DNA of 35,730 nt from Actinocrinis puniceicyclus (GTDB lineage: Bacteria > Actinomycetota > Actinomycetes > Streptomycetales > Catenulisporaceae), in contig NZ_JAGSXH010000063.1 in assembly GCF_018283645.1 (NCBI RefSeq), positions 1-35,730 on the forward strand. The letters run 5' to 3'. How positions within the stretch are numbered: the first letter of the stretch is position 1; every line of letters begins with the position of its first letter. Under the pieces are notes generated by a model that was not told where the DNA came from, did no database searches, and saw only the letters and a list, made by a program, of their open reading frames with translations. The position numbers and the translations under genes were made by a program. Below are positions 1-12,322 of this stretch, one piece after another.

Positions 1-712
<712 letters not shown>

Positions 713-728
713 TTGGCGGACGAGTTCG

Positions 729-758
729 ACCGTAGGCAGGCCGCGCTTCGAAACTCAA
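729..758 (-). promoter_or_regulatory. Candidate housekeeping promoter for rpf
   Basis: On the minus strand TTGAGT (758 to 753) and TACGGT (734 to 729) are separated by 18 bases. This fits the vegetative actinobacterial sigma consensus (TTGAC-17/18-TANNNT). Transcription would begin near 722, just ahead of the riboswitch aptamer, as expected for a riboswitch leader of about 245 nt. Confidence 0.5.
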
Positions 759-1074
759 CTTCAGGCCTCTGTGGGGCATCTCACATGAACTATCGGTCAT
801 TGATTCACGACTTTCCGTTGAGCGGTAAGGGTTTCATTCGCACTGTCCGCACTGGTTCCAGTGCTCTGAGTCATATCCATGGCGCATCGTGACGGCCGAG
901 TCACCGCTTTCCCGACGCGGCTTCGCGCCGGGTGCCGACCGTCCGCCAGCCGTTCGGGTGATGCGTTGACCGTGCCGGATCGCCCCTCGCGGCCTAAGGT
1001 GTGAGAAAAAGATCCGGCATATAACCGCAAACCGCGCGATCTTCCCGGCGCGGCGCGAAGTTTGGAGCGTGGTC
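759..1074. other. Divergent intergenic region between rpf and glyA
   Basis: No coding region is supported between the rpf promoter and glyA. A perfect inverted repeat, GCACTGG-TT-CCAGTGC, lies at 849-864, about 90 bases upstream of the rpf promoter. Toward glyA there is a TTGACC at 966-971 and a TAAGGT at 995-1000, but they are 23 bases apart, too far for a standard promoter, so no glyA promoter is called. A GGAG at 1064-1067 is the likely glyA ribosome binding site. Confidence 0.4.
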
Positions 1075-2406
1075 ATGTCCCCCGTCGCCGCTCCCCGGTC
1101 CACCACCGCAGCGCCGATCGCCCCCTTCTTCGGCCCCGACTACGGCGCGTTGGTGCGCACGGACCCGCAGATCGCCGGCGTGCTGCTGGACGAGCTGGAG
1201 CGGCAGCGCGGCACGCTGCAGCTGGTCGCCAGCGAGAACCCCACGTCGCCCGCGGTGCTGGCCGCGCTCGGTTCGGTGCTTTCCAACAAGTACGCGGAGG
1301 GCTACCCGGGGCGCCGCTACTACGGCGGCTGCGCCCAGGTGGACGAGGCCGAGCGTCTTGCCATCGAGCGGGCCCGCGCCCTGTTCGGCGCCGAGCACGC
1401 GAACGTCCAGCCGCACACCGGAGCCGCCGCCAACCTCGCCGTGTACGCGGCCCTGCTCACCCCGGGCGACCGCGTACTGGCCATGGCGCTGCAACACGGC
1501 GGCCACCTGACTCACGGCGCCCAGGGCAACTTCTCCGGAACCTGGTTCGACACGGTCGGCTACCCGGTCGGCGAACAGACCGAGCTGATCGACTACGACA
1601 AGGTGCGCGAGGCTGCCAGGACGCACCGGCCGAAGCTGATCATCTGCGGCGCCACCTCCTACTCGCGGCTGATCGACTACGCCGCGTTCCGCTCGATCGC
1701 GGACGAGGTCGGCGCGTACCTGCTCGTCGACGCCGCACACTTCGCCGGTCTCGTGGCCGGGCGCGCCATCCCCTCGCCCGTTCCCTATGCCGACGTGGTC
1801 ACCTTCACCACGCACAAGACGCTGCGCGGGCCGCGCGGCGGGGCGATCCTGTGCCGGGCCGAACTGGCCTCGGCGATCGACCGGGCGGTCTTCCCGTTCG
1901 CACAGGGCGGTCCGTTGATGCACGCCGTCGCCGCGAAGGCGGTGGCGTTCGCGGAAGCCGCGCAGCCGGAGTTCCGCGCTTACGCGGCGCAGATCGTGGC
2001 GAACGCGCGTGCGCTGGCCGCGGCTCTCGCGCGAGAGGGCATGAGGCCGGTGTCGGGCGGCACGGACACGCATCTGGCGGTCCTGGATCTGCGCGGCGCG
2101 GCCGGCGGCGGGGTGCGCACGGCTGCCGGCGCCAAGGTCACCGGCCGCGAAGCGGAGCTGCGCTGCGAACGGGCCGGCATCATGATCAACCGCAGCTGTG
2201 TGCCGTACGACTCGGCCAAGCCGATGGTCACCTCGGGCCTGCGGGTAGGCACCGCTACGGTCACCACGCAAGGCATGCGGGAACCGGAGATGCAACGCAT
2301 CGCGGCCCTGATCGGCCGGGCGGTGCGGGACGCGGACGGCGCCGGCGCCCCGGCGGTTCAGAAGGATGTCGCCGAGCTGGTGCGCGAGTTCCCGCTGTAC
2401 GGCTAA
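1075..2406 (+). CDS. glyA: Serine hydroxymethyltransferase
   Basis: PLP-dependent cytosolic enzyme that interconverts serine plus tetrahydrofolate with glycine plus 5,10-methylene-tetrahydrofolate, the main source of one-carbon units. The 443-residue protein shows the family landmarks: LVASENPTSPAVLAALGS near the N-terminus, the KYAEGYPGRRYYGGC substrate loop, NVQPHTGAAANLAVY, the VDAAHFAGLVAG motif with the cofactor-contacting Asp, and the PLP lysine in TFTTHKTLRGPRGG (Lys248). A GTG at 1069 is in frame, but ATG 1075 is chosen because GGAG at 1064-1067 sits 7 bases ahead of it. It lies upstream of the wecA-like gene and the ATP synthase operon, an order resembling the streptomycete locus. 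Actinomycetes often carry two SHMT genes; whether this is the main one cannot be judged. Confidence 0.95.
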   Translation: MSPVAAPRSTTAAPIAPFFGPDYGALVRTDPQIAGVLLDELERQRGTLQLVASENPTSPAVLAALGSVLSNKYAEGYPGRRYYGGCAQVDEAERLAIERARALFGAEHANVQPHTGAAANLAVYAALLTPGDRVLAMALQHGGHLTHGAQGNFSGTWFDTVGYPVGEQTELIDYDKVREAARTHRPKLIICGATSYSRLIDYAAFRSIADEVGAYLLVDAAHFAGLVAGRAIPSPVPYADVVTFTTHKTLRGPRGGAILCRAELASAIDRAVFPFAQGGPLMHAVAAKAVAFAEAAQPEFRAYAAQIVANARALAAALAREGMRPVSGGTDTHLAVLDLRGAAGGGVRTAAGAKVTGREAELRCERAGIMINRSCVPYDSAKPMVTSGLRVGTATVTTQGMREPEMQRIAALIGRAVRDADGAGAPAVQKDVAELVREFPLYG

Positions 2407-2565
2407 CAGCAGGCGGCCCGGCCGGGCAACCGGGACGCGCCGCGCGGCGTCTGACTCGACGAGACGGCGTACGCTGATCGCCGACGAGGCGAGAGCGAGC
2501 CGAGTCGACGAGTCGATAACCCCGGGAGGATCCCGACCCGGCCGGAAGGCGGCGAGCGAAGCTAG

Positions 2566-3849
2566 ATGCGCGAGTATCTGGTCGTCATGGCGGTCGCCTG
2601 GGTGGTCACCTATCTGACCACCGGGCTCGTCCGCGTGGCCGCCATTCGCTTCGGCGCGGCCCCCGAGGTACGCGAGCGGGACGTGCACTCCGTACCCACC
2701 CCGCGGCTCGGCGGCGTCGCCATGTACCTGGGCTTCATGGCAGCCCTCGCCTTCGCCGCGCGGATGCCGATGCTGCACGAGCGGGTCTACACCCAATCCC
2801 TGGCGATCCCGGGCCTGCTGTGGGGCTCCGGACTGCTGATCGCGCTCGGTGTCGTCGACGACCGCTGGGGCGTGGACGCGCTGGTCAAGCTCGCCGGACA
2901 GATCTTCGCCGCCTCCGTGATGGTGCTCAGCGGCGTGCAGATCAACTGGCTGCCGATTCCCGGCTACGGCACCGTCGGGCTCGACCCGACCACCGCGGCC
3001 GTGCTGTCCATCCTGGTCGTCGTCGTCATGATCAACGCGGTCAACTTCGTCGACGGGCTCGACGGGCTGGCCGCCGGCATGTGCGCCATCGCGGCGCTCG
3101 CGTTCTTCGCCTACGCCTACCGGCTCCAGGTCGGCTACTTCATCACGGCGGCCGCGCCCGCGGTGATGATCGCCGCGATCGTGGCGGGCATGTGCTTCGG
3201 CTTCCTGTGCCACAACTGGTCGCCGGCGCGGATCTTCATGGGCGACTCGGGTTCGATGCTGCTGGGCCTGCTGCTTGCCGCGACCACCATCCTGGCCATC
3301 GGGCAGGTGGACCCGGACCAGGTCGTGCAGGCGGCGCACTCGCAGACCGCGGCCACGCACAAGAGCCTCGCGGTCTACATCCCGCTGGTGCTGCCTTTCT
3401 CCTGCCTGGCGCTGCCGATGATCGACATGGTCATGGCGGTGGTCCGGCGCACGGCAGCCGGGCGCTCGCCCTTCTCGGCGGACAAGCAGCACCTGCACCA
3501 CCGATTGCTGGAGATCGGCCACTCCAGGCAGCGCGCGGTCGTGATCATGTACCTTTGGGCGGCGCTGATCTCCGCGGCGGTGATCCTGGTGACGGTCACG
3601 CCGCAACACCGTCCGCCGATCCTCGTCGCGATGGGCGCGCTCGTGCTCGGCCTTCTGGTCCTTCTGCTGCCGCAGGCGCGCAGGAGAATGGACGCGCGCG
3701 CGGACCGGCGCGACGCCCGGCACGCCGCGCGCACCGGCCGGCGGGTCGCTCCCGCCGCGGCGGTGCTCCAGCACGGATCCGGGCCGAGGCCCGGGAAGCT
3801 GCCGGATCTGGTGCACAGCGCCGCGGATACCCGCAGGCCGCCGGGGTGA
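2566..3849 (+). CDS. wecA: WecA/MraY-family undecaprenyl-phosphate sugar-1-phosphate transferase
   Basis: Polytopic membrane enzyme of the PNPT superfamily that transfers a sugar-1-phosphate, probably GlcNAc-1-P, from a UDP-sugar to a polyprenyl phosphate. This is the first step of teichoic acid, arabinogalactan-linker or exopolysaccharide assembly. About eleven hydrophobic helices are visible. Diagnostic cytoplasmic motifs are PTPRLGG early in the protein, VVDD (Asp98-Asp99, metal site), NFVDGLDGLAAG (Asn160 to Gly171), the MGDSGS loop, and HLHHRLL around His309. The 427-residue protein has a basic, Pro-rich C-terminal tail of about 60 residues after the last helix, which looks cytoplasmic and disordered. 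ATG 2566 (MREYLVV) fits the family N-terminus; the nearest clear Shine-Dalgarno is distant, so the start is slightly uncertain. The symbol is by family; the actual acceptor polymer is not shown by the sequence. Confidence 0.87.
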   Translation: MREYLVVMAVAWVVTYLTTGLVRVAAIRFGAAPEVRERDVHSVPTPRLGGVAMYLGFMAALAFAARMPMLHERVYTQSLAIPGLLWGSGLLIALGVVDDRWGVDALVKLAGQIFAASVMVLSGVQINWLPIPGYGTVGLDPTTAAVLSILVVVVMINAVNFVDGLDGLAAGMCAIAALAFFAYAYRLQVGYFITAAAPAVMIAAIVAGMCFGFLCHNWSPARIFMGDSGSMLLGLLLAATTILAIGQVDPDQVVQAAHSQTAATHKSLAVYIPLVLPFSCLALPMIDMVMAVVRRTAAGRSPFSADKQHLHHRLLEIGHSRQRAVVIMYLWAALISAAVILVTVTPQHRPPILVAMGALVLGLLVLLLPQARRRMDARADRRDARHAARTGRRVAPAAAVLQHGSGPRPGKLPDLVHSAADTRRPPG

Positions 3850-4072
3850 GGCGGCGGTGTGACCGGCCCGTGCGGTCCGGGAGCAAATTCTCCGGTCCGC
3901 GCCGCGTGTCACGCGTGATCGAGGCCACCCCCACCGGGTAAAGACGCGCTCTTGTACTTGTGATAGGTTTCACGAGCAAGGAACCGTCCAGGATTCGACC
4001 GGAGCCGATGGCTCCTGCCCGTACTTCCCGTGACCCCGAGCCCAGACCGCACGAGCCACCCGGAGCCACACC

Positions 4073-4474
4073 ATGCAGGCCGACGACGTCCGCGCGCTAC
4101 GGCAGTCCGCCGTGCCGACGGCGGTCGTGGCCGTCGCGTGCGCCGCCGTCGCCGGGGCGGTCGTCGGCGGCAAGGGAGCGCTCGGCGCGGCGCTCGCGCT
4201 GCTGATGGTCACGCTGTTCTTCATGATCTCGACGGTCGTGGTCGGCCGCGCGGCGCGGCTGGGCCCGCAGAGCATGATGGTCACCGCGCTGGCGACCTAC
4301 CTTGTCAAGATCATCGTTCTCGCGGTGGTCACCGCCCAGTTCCGGGACACCACGCTGTTCAACGGCCGTGCCTTCGGGTTCACCGCCATCGCGTGCGTCC
4401 TGTGCTGGAGCGGCTTCCAGGTGCGTGCGTGGATGAAGGCGAAGACCTTCTACGTCGAGCCCGGGAAGCTGTGA
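4073..4474 (+). CDS. atpI: AtpI-like ATP synthase subunit I family membrane protein
   Basis: Small membrane protein of 133 residues with four hydrophobic segments (about residues 14-30, 35-58, 69-90 and 101-118) and short charged ends. Size, topology and position directly ahead of the ATP synthase genes match the F1Fo subunit I family (ATP-synt_I), thought to help c-ring assembly or ion uptake. There is no signature residue to settle the function. The first residues MQADDVRALRQSAVPTAVVA fit a cytoplasmic N-terminus. The next gene starts 133 bases downstream, so both are probably read with the atp operon. Confidence 0.75.
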   Translation: MQADDVRALRQSAVPTAVVAVACAAVAGAVVGGKGALGAALALLMVTLFFMISTVVVGRAARLGPQSMMVTALATYLVKIIVLAVVTAQFRDTTLFNGRAFGFTAIACVLCWSGFQVRAWMKAKTFYVEPGKL

Positions 4475-4607
4475 TCCCCGATGACCGCCATGCCTCGACG
4501 AGCCGCCGCCCGGATCAGCCACCGCGCGCGTCCCGGCCACTCGTTGCGGCGCCGCCGCGGGGCCGAGCTGTGCCGGGAGCACGCGGGAGCGCGCACCGGG
4601 GCGGGCG

Positions 4608-4880
4608 ATGAGCCCGACGACCCGCACACCCGCTGAGCCGCCCGCCGCCGACGAGCCGGCGCTGGCAGAGGCCAGGAAGACCGACGCCACGATGTGGGGC
4701 ATCCTCGGGCACATGGTCTCCGCCATCGTCGTGTACGGCGGATTCGGCTACCTTCTGGGGCGGTGGACCGGACACCCGATCCTGCTGTTGTTCGGCGTGC
4801 TCTTCGGCGTGGCGCTCTCGACCTGGTACACGATCCACTCGGTGAGCCGGATGGCGGACGAGAAGCCCCGGCGCAAGTAG
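4608..4880 (+). CDS. AtpZ/AtpI-type small membrane protein preceding atpB
   Basis: Ninety-residue protein with a hydrophilic, Pro/Ala/Glu-rich N-terminus of about 28 residues and two helices: MWGILGHMVSAIVVYGGFGYLLGRW and a second over PILLLFGVLFGVALSTWYTIH. The G-Y-L-L-G-R-W-x-x-x-P turn between two short helices is characteristic of the AtpZ/AtpI (F0F1-ATPase subunit, DUF-type) family found in front of atp operons. ATG 4608 lacks a strong ribosome binding site. The internal ATG at 4692 (MWGILGH) is an alternative that would drop the hydrophilic arm. It lies 126 bases upstream of atpB on the same strand and is probably an assembly factor, by context. Confidence 0.68.
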   Translation: MSPTTRTPAEPPAADEPALAEARKTDATMWGILGHMVSAIVVYGGFGYLLGRWTGHPILLLFGVLFGVALSTWYTIHSVSRMADEKPRRK

Positions 4881-5006
4881 TGTCGTGCCCCCGAACCCCA
4901 AGCGGACCGCCGACCGGACCGGTCTCGCGCCAGACCCGCACAGACCCTCCAAACCCAAGTCCCAGTCCCCGGCGACTGCGATGCGCCAAGCCGAAGGAGT
5001 GAACCG

Positions 5007-6144
<1,138 letters not shown>

Positions 6145-6183
6145 ACCGCTCCTCACGGACGACTGCCTTAAGGAGGCAATACC

Positions 6184-6747
6184 GTGGGACCCCAGGTCAC
6201 GATTCTGGCCGCCCCCAATCCGGTCATCCCGGACGGCCCTGAGCTGATCCTCGGCATCTTGGCGTTCGCCATCGTGTTCTTCTTCCTGTACCTCAAGGCG
6301 CTGCCCGGTATCAGGAAGCTGCTCGAGGAGCGTACCGAGGCGATCGAGGGCGGTCTGCTCAAGGCCGAGGCCGCGCAGGCCGAGGCCGAGCGGATCAAGG
6401 CCGACTTCACCGCGCGCCTGGCCGAGTCCCGGCATGAGGCGGCCGAGGTGCGCACCAAGGCCCAGGCCGAGGGCGCCGCGCTGGTGGACAAGGCCCGCGA
6501 GGAGGCCAACCGGCAGCGCGAGTCCATCGTCGCCGCCGGGCACGCTCAGCTGGCCGCCGACCGCAACTCCGCGGTCTCCGTGCTCAAGGCCGACCTCGGC
6601 AAGCTCGCCGTCGAGCTGGCGGACAAGGTCGTCGGAGAGCGGGCGACCGACGCCGCCCTGCAGGAACGGATCATCGACCGCTTCCTCGACGAGCTGGACG
6701 CCCGGCTCGGTGTCCAGGGCGCGGCCGCGGCCGAGCAGGTGAGCTGA
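6184..6747 (+). CDS. atpF: F1Fo ATP synthase subunit b
   Basis: Peripheral stalk subunit. It has 187 residues: a short periplasmic N-terminus, one membrane helix (about residues 20-40, ELILGILAFAIVFFFLYLKAL), then a long charged Ala/Glu/Arg-rich coiled coil to the C-terminus that would dimerise and reach the F1 head. The GTG start at 6184 follows a near-perfect AAGGAGG at 6170-6176. The stop overlaps the atpH start by one base (TGATG), so translation of the two stalk subunits is probably coupled. Unlike mycobacteria there is no b-delta fusion. Confidence 0.95.
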   Translation: MGPQVTILAAPNPVIPDGPELILGILAFAIVFFFLYLKALPGIRKLLEERTEAIEGGLLKAEAAQAEAERIKADFTARLAESRHEAAEVRTKAQAEGAALVDKAREEANRQRESIVAAGHAQLAADRNSAVSVLKADLGKLAVELADKVVGERATDAALQERIIDRFLDELDARLGVQGAAAAEQVS

Positions 6748-7559
6748 TGCGCGGCGCGAGTCGGGAATCGCTGCAGCAGGCGCAGGAGGCGCTGGCCGCG
6801 CTCACCGTGGTGCCGGCCACCGACGTCACGAAGCTGTCGGACGACCTGGCCGCCATCGGCGCGGCCCTCGACGGCGACGTGGCGCTGCGCCGGCTGCTGA
6901 CCGACCCGTCGCGGGACCCGGAGCAGCGCTCGCAGCTGGTGACCACCCTGCTGTCCGGCAAGGCCGGCGACCCGGCCGTGGAACTGGTCGCGGGCGCCGT
7001 ACGGTTCCGCTGGTCGGCTCCGCGCGACCTGGCCGACGCGATCGACGTGCTGGCCACCGAGGCGGAACTGTCGCTGGCCGAACGGGCCGGCAGCCTCGAC
7101 GCGGTTGAGGACGACCTGTTCCGCTTCGGCCGGATCCTGGTCGGCGAGCCCGAACTGGCCTCCGCGCTCTCCGAGCGCATCCCGGCCTCCCAGCGCACCG
7201 CGCTGGTGGACTCGCTGCTGGCGGGTAAGGCGAACCCGTCGGCGCTGCGACTGATCCACCGGCTGGTGGCCGCTCCGCGCGGCCGCTCCGTGGTCTCCGG
7301 GGTCGAGGAGCTCAGCCGGATCGCGGCCGAGCGCAGGTCCCGGGTCACCGCCCTGGTCTCGGCCGCGGTGCCGCTGACCGAGGCGCAGCGCGAGCGGCTG
7401 ACGGGCATCCTGGCGCGGGCCTACGGCCGGGAGATCCGCCTCAACGTCGAGCTGGACCAGGACCTGATCGGCGGCCTGACCATCCGGATCGGCGACGACA
7501 TCATCGACGGCTCGGTCGCCGGGCGCCTCGCCGAGGCCGCGCGGCGCGTATCGCAGTAA
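6747..7559 (+). CDS. atpH: F1Fo ATP synthase subunit delta
   Basis: Peripheral stalk subunit joining b to the top of alpha3beta3. It has 270 residues, considerably longer than the roughly 180-residue enterobacterial protein, as is usual in actinobacteria. The N-terminal helical domain is followed by the family C-terminal signature RLTGILARAYGREIRLNVELDQDLIGGLTIRIGDDIIDGSV, which matches the OSCP/delta consensus. ATG 6747 overlaps the atpF stop by one base. About 117 untranslated bases separate it from atpA. Confidence 0.94.
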   Translation: MRGASRESLQQAQEALAALTVVPATDVTKLSDDLAAIGAALDGDVALRRLLTDPSRDPEQRSQLVTTLLSGKAGDPAVELVAGAVRFRWSAPRDLADAIDVLATEAELSLAERAGSLDAVEDDLFRFGRILVGEPELASALSERIPASQRTALVDSLLAGKANPSALRLIHRLVAAPRGRSVVSGVEELSRIAAERRSRVTALVSAAVPLTEAQRERLTGILARAYGREIRLNVELDQDLIGGLTIRIGDDIIDGSVAGRLAEAARRVSQ

Positions 7560-7676
7560 CGCAGGCAGCGGCGACCCGGCGACCCGCCGGCAAGACGTGG
7601 CCCTCCGACCGAGGGCGCGCAGTACCGAAATCGCGGGCGAAGGCCCCGAGGAACCTAAGGGAGTAAGGGAAGACTC

Positions 7677-9317
7677 ATGACGGAGCTCACGATCCGTCCC
7701 GAGGAGATTCGGGACGCGCTGGAGCGCTTCGTCTCGTCGTACGAGCCTTCGGCCGCGAACGTCGACGAGATCGGTACGGTCACCGAGATCGGCGATGGTA
7801 TCGCCAAGGTCGAGGGCCTGCCCTCGGCCATGACGAACGAGCTGCTGAAGTTCGAGGACGGGACCCTCGGCATCGCGCTGAACCTCGACGTGCGGGAGAT
7901 CGGCGTCGTCGTGATGGGCGACTACGCCGAGATCGAGGAGGGGCAGACGGTCCGGCGCACCGGCGAGATCCTGTCCACCCCGGTCGGCGACGGCTTCCTC
8001 GGCCGGGTTGTCAACCCGCTCGGCGACCCGATCGACGGCCTCGGCCCGATCGAGGCGGAGTCCCGGCGCGTCCTGGAACTCCAGGCGCCCTCGGTCATGC
8101 AGCGCCAGTCGGTCAACGAGCCGCTGCAGACCGGCATCAAGGCCATCGACTCGATGACCCCGATCGGCCGCGGCCAGCGCCAGCTGATCATCGGCGACCG
8201 GCAGACCGGCAAGACCGCGGTCTGCATCGACACGATCCTGAACCAGAAGGCGAACTGGGACAGCGGCGACCCGAAGAAGCAGGTGCGCTGCATCTACGTC
8301 GCCATCGGCCAGAAGGGCTCCACGATCGCCGCGGTGCGCCAGGCGCTGGAGGACAACGGCGCGCTGGAGTACACCACGATCGTCGCCGCCCCGGCGTCCG
8401 ACCCGGCCGGCTTCAAGTACCTCGCGCCGTACACCGGTTCCGCGATCGGCCAGCACTGGATGTACGCCGGCAAGCACGTCCTGATCGTGTTCGACGACCT
8501 GTCCAAGCAGGCCGAGGCGTACCGCGCGATGTCCCTGCTGCTGCGCCGCCCGCCGGGCCGCGAGGCCTACCCCGGTGACGTGTTCTACTTGCACTCCCGG
8601 CTGCTGGAGCGCTGCGCGAAGCTGTCCGACGACATGGGCGCCGGCTCGCTGACCGGACTGCCGATCGTGGAGACCAAGGGCAACGACATCTCCGCGTTCA
8701 TCCCGACCAACGTCATCTCCATCACCGACGGCCAGTGCTTCCTGGAGACCGACCTGTTCAACTCGGGCGTGCGTCCCGCGGTGAACGTCGGCACCTCGGT
8801 CTCCCGGGTCGGCGGCGCGGCGCAGGTCAAGTCGATGCGGCAGGTCTCCGGCTCGCTGCGCGTGGACCTGGCGCAGTTCCGCGACCTGGAGGCGTTCGCG
8901 GCCTTCGCCTCCGACCTGGACGACGCATCCAAGGCGCAGCTCGCCCGCGGCCAGCGCATGGTCGAGCTGCTCAAGCAGCCGCAGTACACCCCGTACCCGG
9001 TCGAGGACCAGGTGGTCTCGATCTGGTCGGGCACCTCCGGTGAGCTGGACGAGATCCCGGTCGAGGACGTCCGCCGCTTCGAGCGGCAGTTCCTCGACCA
9101 CCTCAAGTCCGCGCACCCGGAGATCTTGCAGAGCATCGCGGCCACGAACGACAAGCTCTCCGACGACACGATCAACGTGCTGCGCTCCGCGGTCGACGGG
9201 TTCAAGAACACCTTCGAGAAGTCCGACGGCACGCTGTTGCGCGGCGGCGACGTGGCCGCCCCGCTCGACCCCTCGCAGGTGGGCCAGGAGACGATCACCC
9301 GGCACACGAAGGGCTAG
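7677..9317 (+). CDS. atpA: F1Fo ATP synthase subunit alpha
   Basis: Regulatory nucleotide-binding subunit of the F1 head. It has 546 residues: a beta-barrel N-domain, Walker A GDRQTGKT (residues 173-180), a Walker B-like [17 protein letters not shown], and the alpha signature [17 protein letters not shown] carrying the arginine finger. The C-terminus extends some 30 residues past enterobacterial alpha and ends in a charged tail ([18 protein letters not shown]...TRHTKG). Actinobacterial alpha subunits carry such extensions, and in mycobacteria the extension damps ATP hydrolysis. ATG 7677 follows AAGGGA at 7665-7670. Confidence 0.97.
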   Translation: MTELTIRPEEIRDALERFVSSYEPSAANVDEIGTVTEIGDGIAKVEGLPSAMTNELLKFEDGTLGIALNLDVREIGVVVMGDYAEIEEGQTVRRTGEILSTPVGDGFLGRVVNPLGDPIDGLGPIEAESRRVLELQAPSVMQRQSVNEPLQTGIKAIDSMTPIGRGQRQLIIGDRQTGKTAVCIDTILNQKANWDSGDPKKQVRCIYVAIGQKGSTIAAVRQALEDNGALEYTTIVAAPASDPAGFKYLAPYTGSAIGQHWMYAGKHVLIVFDDLSKQAEAYRAMSLLLRRPPGREAYPGDVFYLHSRLLERCAKLSDDMGAGSLTGLPIVETKGNDISAFIPTNVISITDGQCFLETDLFNSGVRPAVNVGTSVSRVGGAAQVKSMRQVSGSLRVDLAQFRDLEAFAAFASDLDDASKAQLARGQRMVELLKQPQYTPYPVEDQVVSIWSGTSGELDEIPVEDVRRFERQFLDHLKSAHPEILQSIAATNDKLSDDTINVLRSAVDGFKNTFEKSDGTLLRGGDVAAPLDPSQVGQETITRHTKG

Positions 9318-9373
9318 GACGCCTACCGTGACCAGCATGCAGTTCGACGAATCCGGAAGGGAGGGCTGAGGCA

Positions 9374-10282
9374 GTGGGAGCCCAACTTCGCGACTACCGG
9401 CGCCGCATCGCGTCCGTCTCCTCGACGAAGAAGATCACCCGCGCTCAGGAGCTGATCGCCACCGCGCGCATCGTCAAGGCGCAGCAGCGCGTAGCGCAGT
9501 CGACCCCGTACGCGCGCGAGATCACCCGCGCCGTCTCCGCGGTCGCCTCGCACTCCAACGCCAAGCACCCGCTGATCGGCGAGCGTCCGCGGCTGCTGCG
9601 CGCGGCGATCCTGCTGATCACCGCCGACCGTGGTTTCGCCGGCGCGTACAACACCGGCGCGATCAAGCAGGCCGAGCAGTTGGCCGCCTTGCTCGCCGGC
9701 GAGGGCAAGCAGGTCGACCGGTACGTGGTCGGCCGCAAGGGCGCCGCGTACTACCGGTTCCGCGGCGTGCCGATGGCCGGGGAGTGGAGCGGATTCTCCG
9801 ACAACCCGCAGTACGGCGACGCGGCGGCGATCGGAGACGCGCTGCTCGAGTCCTTCGAGAAGGGCGGCGAGAACGGCGGCGTGGACGAGATCCACGTGGT
9901 CTCCACCCTTTTCGTCTCGATGCTCTCGCAGAGCCCGGTGGTGGCGCGTTTCCTGCCGCTGGAGATCGAGGAGACCACCGAGGCCCCGGTCGGCGGGGTC
10001 TTCCCGCTCTACGAGTTCGAGCCCTCACCGGCCGAGGTCCTCGACGCGCTGCTGCCGCACTACATCAAGGCGCGGCTGTTCAATGCGCTGCTTCAGTCGG
10101 CGGCTTCGGAACACGCGGCGCGGCGACGGGCGATGAAGTCGGCGACGGACAACGCCACCGAGCTCATCAAGCAGTACACCCGGCTGGCCAACGGGGCCCG
10201 CCAGGCGGAGATCACCCAGGAGATCAGCGAGATCGTCGGCGGCGCGAACGCACTGGCCGACGCCTCAGCGGAGAGTCAGTAG
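9374..10282 (+). CDS. atpG: F1Fo ATP synthase subunit gamma
   Basis: Central rotor shaft. It has 302 residues: an N-terminal helix MGAQLRDYRRRIASVSSTKKITRAQELIATARIVKAQQR and a C-terminal helix MKSATDNATELIKQYTRLANGARQAEITQEISEIVGGANAL, both highly conserved. These form the antiparallel coiled coil inside alpha3beta3, around a Rossmann-like middle domain starting LLRAAILLITADRGFAGAYN. The GTG start at 9374 has a purine-rich GGAAGGGAGGG at 9355-9365. It follows atpA by 56 bases. Confidence 0.96.
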   Translation: MGAQLRDYRRRIASVSSTKKITRAQELIATARIVKAQQRVAQSTPYAREITRAVSAVASHSNAKHPLIGERPRLLRAAILLITADRGFAGAYNTGAIKQAEQLAALLAGEGKQVDRYVVGRKGAAYYRFRGVPMAGEWSGFSDNPQYGDAAAIGDALLESFEKGGENGGVDEIHVVSTLFVSMLSQSPVVARFLPLEIEETTEAPVGGVFPLYEFEPSPAEVLDALLPHYIKARLFNALLQSAASEHAARRRAMKSATDNATELIKQYTRLANGARQAEITQEISEIVGGANALADASAESQ

Positions 10283-10319
10283 CCATGAGACAGCGCCGAT
10301 CAGTACCGAGGGCCGCTGA

Positions 10320-11771
<1,452 letters not shown>

Positions 11772-11887
11772 TCGGTCCTCCCGTCCGGTGGTAGTCGGCC
11801 GGCCGGGTGCCGGGGAGGCGTCTTCCCCGACGCCCGGCCGCGACTGCCGCAACAACGAGAGCATCAAGCGAGCAGAGGAGCCGCACC

Positions 11888-12292
11888 GTGGCTGAACTCG
11901 AAGTGGCGCTGGTCGCGGCCGACCGCGAGGTCTGGTCCGGCACGGCGTCCATGGTGATCGCCAAGACGGCCGACGGCGACGTCGGCGTCATGCCCGGCCA
12001 CCAGCCGATCATGTCGGTGCTCAAGCCCTCGGTGGCCGTGATCAAGACTGTGGTGGACGGCGCGCCGGGCGACGTCCTGCGGGTCGCGCTGCACGGCGGC
12101 TTCATCGCCGTGGACGAGAACCGGGTTTCGCTGCTGAGCGAGGCGGCGGAACTGGCGAGTGAGATCGACGTCCCGCGCGCCGAGGAGGCGCTGGCCCGGG
12201 CTCGCGCCGGCGAGTTCGACCGCGACTCCGAGGCCGCGGCTGAGCGCGCTGAGCTGCGTCTTCGCGCCACCGGAAGGGCTACTGCGCAGTAG
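11888..12292 (+). CDS. atpC: F1Fo ATP synthase subunit epsilon
   Basis: Rotor subunit that couples F1 to the c-ring and can inhibit ATP hydrolysis. From GTG 11888 it has 134 residues: the N-terminal beta-sandwich (LEVALVAADREVWSG, GDVGVMPGHQPIMSVL, VALHGGFIAVDENRVSLLSEAAELASEID) and a C-terminal helical stretch rich in Ala/Glu/Arg. The frame is open 27 codons further upstream, but AGAGGAG at 11874-11880 and the family N-terminus (MAELEVALVAADREVW) mark 11888. It is the last gene of the atp operon. Confidence 0.95.
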   Translation: MAELEVALVAADREVWSGTASMVIAKTADGDVGVMPGHQPIMSVLKPSVAVIKTVVDGAPGDVLRVALHGGFIAVDENRVSLLSEAAELASEIDVPRAEEALARARAGEFDRDSEAAAERAELRLRATGRATAQ

Positions 12293-12322
12293 GTGCACGA
12301 AACTTCGCTAACGCACGGGATA

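Noticed and set aside
966-1000. Possible glyA promoter (TTGACC and TAAGGT)
   Set aside because: The spacer is 23 bases, outside the usual 16-19 range.
994-3912. A 972-codon open frame on the minus strand opposite glyA and wecA
   Set aside because: It is the antisense shadow of two well-supported genes. The protein is an Arg/His/Gly/Asp-rich string with no domains, typical of high-GC antisense frames.
3938-3970. Promoter for the atp operon near the CTTGTACTTGTGATAGGTTT stretch
   Set aside because: Hexamer-like strings are present but no pair has acceptable spacing.
6546-9338. A 930-codon minus-strand frame across atpF, atpH and atpA
   Set aside because: Antisense shadow of the ATP synthase genes with no recognisable motif or start signal.
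9328-9369. A 13-codon frame between atpA and atpG
   Set aside because: Too short and without support; it is the tail of an out-of-frame reading, and its purine-rich end serves as the atpG ribosome binding site.
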